A DNA stretch of 29,983 bases from Polynucleobacter meluiroseus (lineage in GTDB: Bacteria > Verrucomicrobiota > Verrucomicrobiia > Opitutales > UBA953), in assembly GCA_943323725.2 (NCBI GenBank), contig CALPIW020000001.1, positions 1-29,983 of the forward strand. Direction: 5' to 3'. A model generated the notes under the pieces. It was not told the DNA's origin. It saw only the letters and a program-made list of their open reading frames with translations, and made no database searches. Below, in pieces: positions 24,237 to 29,983 of the stretch (positions within the stretch are counted from its first letter, which is position 1; every line of letters starts with the position of its first letter). Both the position numbers and the translations under genes were made by a program.

Positions 24237-25193
24237 GTGCGCTTCGTCGCGACCGCCCTCCTCCTCTGCGCCGCGCTCACCGCGGAGACGGCCGCCCAGA
24301 CGCGTTACTCGACCCAAGGCATGCGGGTGGACGGCACGATCTGCGTCGACGCCGCGACGGGGGCCGTCCTCGCGCAGACCACGGCCGACTATCCGGGCAG
24401 CCCCGCCAGCGTGACCAAGCTGATGACCCTCCTGCTGGTCCTCGAGGACGTCCGCGCGGGCAAGACGAAGCTGCCCAGCCGGGTCGGCGTGACCAAGGAA
24501 GCGGCCGGCACCGGCGGCTCCCAGATCTGGCTGGCCGTCGGGGAGACCTTCTCGGTGGAAGACATGCTCTACGCCCTGATGCTGAAGTCAGCCAACGACG
24601 TCGCGGTGGCGCTGGCCGTCGACCGCGCGGGCAGCACGGCGGCCTTCGTCGCCCGCATGAACCGCCGGGCCGCCGAACTCGGCATGACCCGTACGCGGTT
24701 CGTCACCCCCAACGGACTGACGTACGGCAAGGGCCCCCATGACACCACGACCGCCCGCGACCTCGCCAAGCTCACCGTCGTGCTCTGCGGCATGCCCGAA
24801 GCCCTGCGGTTCACGTCGGCCAAACGTCATGTCCTCCGTAGGCCGCTCAAGCCCATGGAGGTGCTGAACCATAACTACCTCCTGGATTCCTTCCCTGGTT
24901 GCGACGGCCTGAAGACCGGCTGGACCGAGGCCGCCGACGCCTCGATCGTCACCACCGCCAAGGTCGGCGAGCATCGGGTCATCGCCGTCGTGCTGGGTTG
25001 CCAGAGCCCCCTAGGCGCCAAGGCCGAGCAGCGGCTTCGCGATCAGTTGGCCGCCGACCTCATGAAGGCCGGCCTGGCCAGACTCCAAGCCCAGCCCCGC
25101 CTCCCGGCGCTCAAGCCGTCCACCAAAGTCGCCGGAAAACCCAAGGAAGAGCCCGGTTTCTGGGACTGGCTGGGGGATTTGTTTAGCTTCTAA
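24237..25193 (+). CDS. D-alanyl-D-alanine carboxypeptidase (S11 family, DacA-like)
   Basis: 318 residues from a GTG at 24237, chosen because it starts a clean signal peptide (cleavage near AETAAQ, residue 20); frames extend further upstream without homology. The penicillin-binding motifs are complete: SVTK (58-61), SAN (SxN, in LKSANDVA) and KTG (in GLKTGWTEAA). The enzyme trims the terminal D-Ala from peptidoglycan pentapeptides in the periplasm. The C-terminus lacks the large beta domain of E. coli PBP5 but ends with an aromatic amphipathic stretch (FWDWLGDLFSF) after a Lys/Pro-rich linker, which could anchor the protein to the membrane surface. The gene precedes recA but has its own upstream region. 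Confidence 0.92.
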   Translation: MRFVATALLLCAALTAETAAQTRYSTQGMRVDGTICVDAATGAVLAQTTADYPGSPASVTKLMTLLLVLEDVRAGKTKLPSRVGVTKEAAGTGGSQIWLAVGETFSVEDMLYALMLKSANDVAVALAVDRAGSTAAFVARMNRRAAELGMTRTRFVTPNGLTYGKGPHDTTTARDLAKLTVVLCGMPEALRFTSAKRHVLRRPLKPMEVLNHNYLLDSFPGCDGLKTGWTEAADASIVTTAKVGEHRVIAVVLGCQSPLGAKAEQRLRDQLAADLMKAGLARLQAQPRLPALKPSTKVAGKPKEEPGFWDWLGDLFSF

Positions 25194-25224
25194 CCCCCGG
25201 CCGGAAGGGGGTGGAAAGAAGTAG

Positions 25225-25238
25225 TGAACATTTGTTCA
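25225..25238. promoter_or_regulatory. LexA-type SOS box upstream of recA
   Basis: TGAACATTTGTTCA is a 14-base inverted repeat with arms TGAAC and GTTCA around ATTT, 55 bases before the recA start codon. The GAAC-N4-GTTC architecture is that of the LexA box in Firmicutes and Actinobacteria. A LexA motif has been described for Verrucomicrobiota too, but I do not recall its consensus with certainty. The position before recA makes LexA control the best explanation. Confidence 0.7.
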
Positions 25239-25293
25239 TTTTGCTTGCCACGTTCGCCGTGCCCGGCAAATTCCATTCCGCATACCCAACGTT

Positions 25294-26376
<1,083 letters not shown>

Positions 26377-26402
26377 TCAATCGTTGTTGGCTAGCCATAG
26401 CC

Positions 26403-26429
26403 CGGGCCGCACGAAAGTGCGGCCCGTTT
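26403..26429 (+). terminator. Hairpin terminator downstream of recA
   Basis: A perfect 10-base stem, CGGGCCGCAC (26403-26412) and GTGCGGCCCG (26417-26426), has a GAAA tetraloop and is followed by TTT and then CATT. It lies 26 bases after the recA stop. The T-tract is short, but stem and position suit termination. On the opposite strand there is no T-run, so the minus-strand lipoprotein gene is not obviously served. Confidence 0.75.
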
Positions 26430-26445
26430 CATTGGCGGAGTCCGC

Positions 26446-27741
26446 TCAGCGCACCTCTTCGACCTTGAGGGTCGAGTCGACGGGCTTGAGCGTCGCCTGC
26501 AGCGCGGCGGCCAGGCGGTCGAACTCGACCTGCGAGCTCTTCACGACGGCTTCGATGTCCTTCTTGGCCTCGGGGCTGCGGAAGAGCGTCTTGATCTGCT
26601 TGGTCTCGTAGGCCTGCTTCTCGGCCACGGCCTTCCAGATCTTGGCGAACGCCGGGGAGGTGGGGTTCTGCGGGAACTCAGCCGCGAGGTTTACGCCCTT
26701 GGCGAGCTCGGCGGCGGTGAAGATCTTGGCGAGATCGCCCCAGGTGACCTTGACCTGCGCGGTCTTGGCGCCGGCGACCCGCAGGGTCAGGCGGTTCAGC
26801 TTCTTCTGGAAATCAGCCAACGCCACGCCGGCGGCGATGGTGCCGTCCTTGGTGACGTCACCCGGTTCGAACGAAGCGGGGATGCGGAAGCTGCGCAGCG
26901 AGACCACGCCGGCATCGGCCTTCATGATGCGCTGGCCATAGCGGGCGTTCGCCTTGCCGCTCGCCAGGTCGACGTCGATCTGGCCGACGTCACCACGCAA
27001 GCCGAGGCCTTCGAGGAACGCGGTGGCCATCATGACGTGGCCGGCCCAGCCGGGGTGCACGCCATCGTTACCCTCAAGCTTGAAGCCTTCGCCATACTTG
27101 GCCCGGGCCTCATGGCCCTTCACGAGCATCGGCCAATAGACATCGGCGAACGCGACCTGCTCGGCCTGCGCGACCTCGATATTGATGTTACGGAAGTTGA
27201 GCAACGCGAGGTTGAGCTCCTGCCAGGTGCCCTTGGCGGTCTTCACCCACGGCGGGACGGAGTGGATCGTGCCCGAGGAGCCCAGCACGACGCGGGCGCC
27301 GGCCTCCTTGAACTTACGCACGACGGCGGTCTGGTTCTGGCGATAGGTCGCGGCGAGGGCGTCGTCCTGCGGTACGTAGCGGAAATCGTTCATGCCGTAA
27401 CAGGTGGTCGCGATGGTCGGCTTGAACCGCAGGACGTCGTTGTCCATGCGCCTGAGGAAACCGCCGGCTTGTTCGCCGCTCCAACCGTACTGGCGGACGG
27501 TGACGTGCAGGTCGGAGCGCGCGGCGACGATGTACGCTTCCATCAGCAGGCTGTACATCTTCTGCTCAGTGATGGAGTCGCCGCAGATCGCGAGCCGGTC
27601 GCCCTTCTGCAGGAGCGGAGCCGGCGTCTTCGGGGCGAGTCGGCCGACATACTCGGCGGGGACGATATCCGGACGGGGCTGGGTTTGCTGGCAGCCGACC
27701 AGGCCGAGACAAAGGAGCAGGAACGCGCAGGGGTATCGCAT
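26446..27741 (-). CDS. SGNH/GDSL-family hydrolase lipoprotein
   Basis: 431 residues with a lipoprotein signal: lipobox LVGC puts the acylated cysteine at residue 17. The SGNH core carries GDSIT (Ser56 nucleophile), a glycine block QYGWSGEQAGG, GMND (asparagine block) and DGVHPGWAGH (Asp/His pair). A C-terminal region (about 280-431) is helical and Lys/Ala-rich and may be an additional domain. It is likely an outer-membrane-anchored esterase acting on acylated carbohydrate. Unlike nearly all neighbours it has a Shine-Dalgarno-like AAGGA 5 bases before the ATG. It is a single gene, convergent with recA and divergent from the candidate 6S RNA. Confidence 0.87.
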   Translation of the reverse strand: MRYPCAFLLLCLGLVGCQQTQPRPDIVPAEYVGRLAPKTPAPLLQKGDRLAICGDSITEQKMYSLLMEAYIVAARSDLHVTVRQYGWSGEQAGGFLRRMDNDVLRFKPTIATTCYGMNDFRYVPQDDALAATYRQNQTAVVRKFKEAGARVVLGSSGTIHSVPPWVKTAKGTWQELNLALLNFRNINIEVAQAEQVAFADVYWPMLVKGHEARAKYGEGFKLEGNDGVHPGWAGHVMMATAFLEGLGLRGDVGQIDVDLASGKANARYGQRIMKADAGVVSLRSFRIPASFEPGDVTKDGTIAAGVALADFQKKLNRLTLRVAGAKTAQVKVTWGDLAKIFTAAELAKGVNLAAEFPQNPTSPAFAKIWKAVAEKQAYETKQIKTLFRSPEAKKDIEAVVKSSQVEFDRLAAALQATLKPVDSTLKVEEVR

Positions 27742-27794
27742 GCGTCCTTATTTACGGATACCGAGGGGCGAATCTACCCTCTTCTCTCCCCCGC

Positions 27795-27823
27795 TTGCTT
27801 TTCGTGGAGTTTTTCTTCATATT
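27795..27823 (+). promoter_or_regulatory. Sigma70-type promoter of the candidate 6S RNA
   Basis: TTGCTT (27795-27800) and CATATT (27818-27823) are separated by exactly 17 bases. A start about 5-7 bases downstream coincides with the 5' end of the predicted rod-shaped RNA. No protein-coding gene follows on this strand. Confidence 0.6.
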
Positions 27824-27827
27824 AACC

Positions 27828-27994
27828 GTCCCCTGCGGTGTTCGACACCCGCGGCAGCCTCCCTTCCCTACGAACATAATATACGGGAGGTGCGACCCGA
27901 CCGGCCTCGTCCGAGCCGTGGCAACGCACCGCCCACCTAAATCCAGGAACAAGTGGAGCTCCAATCGGAATCGGCACAGGTGGGGGACCTTTTT
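27828..27994 (+). ncRNA. ssrS: Candidate 6S RNA (regulator of RNA polymerase)
   Basis: About 167 nt that can fold into the 6S shape. The ends pair: GTCCCCTGC (27828-27836) with GGTGGGGGAC (27979-27988) by nine pairs including two G-U. Short helices continue inward (38-40 with 75-77, 43-45 with 71-73, 49-51 with 66-68 of the 278xx/279xx numbering), then a large central bubble opens, whose 5' side contains TCCCTACGAACATAATATA, resembling the conserved 6S stretch after the GTTCG motif (seen here at 27840-27844). An apical arm pairs GGGAGGTGCG (27885-27894) with CGCACCGCCC (27925-27934). A good promoter precedes it and a T-run (27990-27994) closes it. 6S RNA mimics an open promoter and holds the housekeeping RNA polymerase. 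Assigned by folding by hand, with no covariance-model search. Confidence 0.65.
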
Positions 27995-28033
27995 GAGAGA
28001 CAGATTTAAGATAACGGATGGAAGATGATCGAT

Positions 28034-28060
28034 GGGTAGGGATGCGATGACATCGCATCC
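28034..28060 (+). repeat. REP-like hairpin repeat, copy 1
   Basis: GGGTAGGG (28034-28041) is followed by a perfect stem ATGCGAT (28042-28048) and ATCGCAT (28052-28058) with loop GAC, then CC. Same head, stem length and tail start as copies 3 and 4, with different stem bases that still pair. Confidence 0.75.
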
Positions 28061-28071
28061 GTCTGACCCGA

Positions 28072-28097
28072 GGTAGGGTCGAGACCGCGTCACGACC
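28072..28097 (+). repeat. REP-like hairpin repeat, copy 2 (degenerate)
   Basis: GGTAGGG (28072-28078), then TCGAGAC (28079-28085) and GTCACGA (28089-28095) with loop CGC and closing CC. The stem has one central A-A mismatch. The layout matches the other copies, so this is a decayed or divergent member. Confidence 0.55.
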
Positions 28098-28122
28098 TAG
28101 CTGACTCCGGCCGCGCCGTTTC

Positions 28123-28157
28123 GGGTAGGGCGGCGATTGCTATCGCCGCCGTTCGCA
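28123..28157 (+). repeat. REP-like hairpin repeat, copy 3
   Basis: GGGTAGGG (28123-28130), stem CGGCGAT (28131-28137) with ATCGCCG (28142-28148), loop TGCT, then CCGTTCGCA. Head and tail are identical to copy 4 on the other strand, while two or three stem positions differ in compensating pairs. Confidence 0.8.
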
Positions 28158-28214
28158 ACCGAAGAAGGAAAGGCGTCGGGCCTTAGCCAAGATGGCCGTC
28201 ATTCAACGTCCATC

Positions 28215-28249
28215 TGCGAACGGACGTGATGGCGATCACGTCCCTACCC
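28215..28249 (-). repeat. REP-like hairpin repeat, copy 4 (inverted)
   Basis: Read on the minus strand: GGGTAGGG (28249-28242), stem ACGTGAT with ATCACGT around loop CGCC, then CCGTTCGCA. It faces copy 3 in inverted orientation, which is how REP elements mobilised by RAYT transposases are often arranged. Confidence 0.8.
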
Positions 28250-28274
28250 GCTTTGAGTTGATGCCTTGGCCTAA

Positions 28275-28300
28275 CCGCCAACCGCTATCCGCCAACCGCT
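28275..28300. repeat. Short direct repeat
   Basis: CCGCCAACCGCT occurs twice (28275-28286 and 28289-28300), separated by AT, just before the end of the DUF1552 gene. It may be a slippage product; I see no further copies next to it. Confidence 0.6.
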
Positions 28301-28311
28301 CCCACCCGCGT

Positions 28312-29628
28312 TCATCCCAACTTCAACGCCCCGCCTTCGCAGAGGCTCGGATTGCCGAAAGTCTTCATAGGATGACCGAAGCCCTGGGCGATCGCCATGA
28401 GCAGACGGTTGTGCGGCTCCTTCTTGAACTTCACCGCGCGACCGGTCTTGAAGCCAAGGCCGCCGCCGATGAGCACCCAGGGGATATCCTCGAGCGTGTG
28501 GCTGTTGCCCTTCCCGAGTTCGTTGGTCCAGATGATGGTGGTGTTGTCCAGCATGTTACCCTTGCCGTCCGGCTCCGGGGTCTCTTGGAGGCGCTTCGCG
28601 AGGTGGGCGATCTGCTCGGCGAACCAGGTGTTGATCTTGGTGAGCTTGTCGACCGAGCCGGTGTTGAGGTCCGGATCGTGCGAGAGCGCATGGTGGCCTT
28701 CGTCGATACCGATCCACTTCATGCGGGCGCCGCCCACGGAGTTGGTGAACTGGAACGTCGAGATGCGCGCCATGTCGTTCTGGAAGGCGCTGATGAGGAG
28801 TTCGGTCTGCAGGCGCGTGATCTGCGGGATACTGTCGTTCTCCAGGGGCACGCCGGGCTCCGGCGGATGCGGCACCTTGAGCGCGGCCTGCGACTGGCTT
28901 TCCTTGAGGCCACGCTCGAGCTCGCGCAGAGCGGTCGCGTGCTGGTCCAGCAGCGCGCGGTCGCCCTTGTCCACGGCCTTCGAGACCTTGGCGATATCTT
29001 CCTTCAGGCCGTCGAGGACGGAGCCGAGGTTCTCGCCTTCCTTCATCGAGCCGTAGAGCTTGTCGAAGAGTTCGTAAGGACTGGAGATGGGCGCGACGGG
29101 CTGATTGGCGCCGGCGTAGCTCCAGCGCGTCCAAGGGTCGGCGCGGTTGCCGACGGCGACGCCGATCTCGAGCGACCCCAGGCGGGTCTTGGTCTGCGGG
29201 TTCGCCTGCAGATAGGTGCGCAGCGTCTGGTCGATGGAAGGACCGCTGGCCCAGCCGGCGGGCGCGCCGCCCCCGCCCATGATGTTGCCGGGGAAGAGCT
29301 CGATGCCGGTGAGCAGGCAGCTCATGCCGCGCATGTGCGAATCGCCGTCGCCGCGGACGCGGTTGTTGACGCCCTTGAGCGTGAGCAGCTTGTCCTTGAA
29401 CGGCTCGAAGGGCTTCATGATCGCCTTAAGCTGGAAGTCCGCGCCTTCCTCGTCGGGCCAGAAAGCCGGCGGGACGATGCCGTTGGGCGAGAAGACGAAG
29501 ATGACGCGCTGGCGACGGCCGGCGGCCGGCTCGGCGGCGCCGAGCGTGGCGAGTCCGCCGAGGAGCGGCAGCGCGGCGGCCGATAGGCCGAGGCGACGGA
29601 GGAATTCGCGACGATGTTGGAGGGTCAT
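28312..29628 (-). CDS. Tat-exported DUF1552 protein
   Basis: 438 residues. The N-terminus has a twin-arginine signal (RREFLRRLGLSAAALPLLGG), consistent with a folded protein exported by Tat. The rest matches the DUF1552 family: RVIFVFSPNGIVPPAFWP near the start, LKGVNNRVRGDGDSHMRGMSCLLTG, GGARMKWIGIDEGHHALSH and TIIWTNELGKGNSHTLEDIPWVLIGG, resembling DUF1501-type sulfatase-like (alkaline phosphatase fold) proteins. These are abundant in Planctomycetota and Verrucomicrobiota and nearly always paired with a DUF1592/DUF1585 cytochrome-containing protein, as seen 4 bases upstream. The exact role is unknown. No terminator is visible at its 3' end; REP-like repeats begin 60 bases beyond. Confidence 0.92.
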   Translation of the reverse strand: MTLQHRREFLRRLGLSAAALPLLGGLATLGAAEPAAGRRQRVIFVFSPNGIVPPAFWPDEEGADFQLKAIMKPFEPFKDKLLTLKGVNNRVRGDGDSHMRGMSCLLTGIELFPGNIMGGGGAPAGWASGPSIDQTLRTYLQANPQTKTRLGSLEIGVAVGNRADPWTRWSYAGANQPVAPISSPYELFDKLYGSMKEGENLGSVLDGLKEDIAKVSKAVDKGDRALLDQHATALRELERGLKESQSQAALKVPHPPEPGVPLENDSIPQITRLQTELLISAFQNDMARISTFQFTNSVGGARMKWIGIDEGHHALSHDPDLNTGSVDKLTKINTWFAEQIAHLAKRLQETPEPDGKGNMLDNTTIIWTNELGKGNSHTLEDIPWVLIGGGLGFKTGRAVKFKKEPHNRLLMAIAQGFGHPMKTFGNPSLCEGGALKLG

Positions 29629-29632
29629 GGGC

Positions 29633-29983
29633 TTAGCGGGCGGAAGGGGTGGCGGGGGCGGTGACGGTCGGCCGCAGGGCGGCGACGACCGCGACCTCGA
29701 CGGCGAGGTTACGGACGTGGAAGCCGTCGGCCCGGAACTTGTCGGTCAGCTGGCTGACGAGCTCGGGCGAATAGGCGGCCGGGGGCTGCTTCACGAGCGA
29801 GTGGAAGAGATTACGCACGAAGCCGGCCTGACCGGCCTGGCTCTCCGCGGCATGGACGCCCACGTCACGCGCGCCGGTGAGCCTGAGCACGCTGCCGTCG
29901 GCGGCGACGTACTCGGAGACGGGGTCGACGGGCTTCTGATTGTCGGTGGCGCGCACGCGGCCGACGGCGTCGAAACGCTCGAA
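29633..29983 (-). CDS. DUF1592/DUF1585-type protein, C-terminal end only
   Basis: The last 116 residues of a longer protein that continues past the right edge. The visible part matches the DUF1585 (PSD5-type) tail of DUF1592 proteins: FERFDAVGRVRATDNQKPVD at the beginning, a GSVLRLTGARDVG block, FVRNLFHSLVKQPP, and the final DGFHVRNLAVEVAVVAA helix. The full proteins usually also carry cytochrome c-like and PSD1-4 domains and pair with DUF1552, whose gene starts 4 bases downstream here. They are secreted and thought to act in polymer degradation or redox work at the cell surface, but biochemistry is lacking. Confidence 0.85.
   Translation of the reverse strand, partial: FERFDAVGRVRATDNQKPVDPVSEYVAADGSVLRLTGARDVGVHAAESQAGQAGFVRNLFHSLVKQPPAAYSPELVSQLTDKFRADGFHVRNLAVEVAVVAALRPTVTAPATPSAR

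Noticed and set aside
25241..25269. Promoter for recA starting from TTGCTT
   Set aside because: No acceptable -10 element lies 16-18 bases downstream, so I could not define the promoter despite the clear palindrome.
27752..28093. Short open frames on both strands in the gene-free stretch
   Set aside because: They overlap the candidate 6S RNA and the hairpin repeats, have no plausible start context, and encode no recognisable protein.

Overview
The window is about 30 kb of GC-rich chromosomal DNA that reads as core genome of a Verrucomicrobiota bacterium, probably near the Opitutales. The main reasons are an Akkermansia-type pilus locus (homologues of Amuc_1100, Amuc_1101 and Amuc_1102), a PVC-type set of secreted proteins (DUF1080, ThuA-like, DUF1552 with a DUF1592/DUF1585 partner, SGNH hydrolases) and a didermic envelope (TonB-like protein, lipid A acyltransferase, lipoprotein). 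Almost no start codon has a Shine-Dalgarno sequence in front of it. I see no prophage, insertion sequence, CRISPR array, tRNA or rRNA.

Layout. 1-3580 (minus): the pilus operon, in transcription order Amuc_1102-like, Amuc_1101-like PilM/PilN fusion, Amuc_1100-like, then a gene running off the left edge. 3703-6183 (plus): an overlapping zinc/manganese ABC importer operon (binding protein, ATPase, permease). 6184-8071 (minus): nfeD-floA membrane-microdomain operon plus a small membrane protein. 8200-9338 (plus): a CII-like DNA-binding protein, then peptide deformylase. 9339-10822 (minus): HPr phosphocarrier followed by an unknown secreted protein. 10966-14370 (plus): pyruvate dehydrogenase E1alpha, E1beta and E2, ending at a strong terminator; no E3 gene is present. 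14432-15127 (minus): an SDR protein without the catalytic tyrosine.

15238-19145 (minus): a secreted and cytosolic carbohydrate cluster (SGNH hydrolase, 3-epimerase-like isomerase, DUF1080 hydrolase, ThuA-like protein) ending at a terminator. 19259-21967 (plus): YdjM-like membrane protein, GH16-like glycosidase, lipid A acyltransferase. 21961-24161 (minus): SixA-like phosphatase, TonB-like protein, glycosyltransferase. 24237-25193 (plus): D-Ala-D-Ala carboxypeptidase. 25294-26376 (plus): recA, preceded by a LexA-type palindrome and followed by a terminator. 26446-27741 (minus): SGNH lipoprotein. 27742-28311: a gene-free stretch holding a likely 6S RNA with its own promoter, then four REP-like hairpin repeats. 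28312-29983 (minus): Tat-exported DUF1552 protein and the C-terminal end of its usual DUF1592/DUF1585 partner.

The most notable items are the candidate 6S RNA, the hairpin repeats with compensatory stem changes, the Amuc_1100-type locus, the tyrosine-less SDR, and the near-absence of Shine-Dalgarno sequences. Every functional call is by reading motifs and family resemblance; no database search was run.
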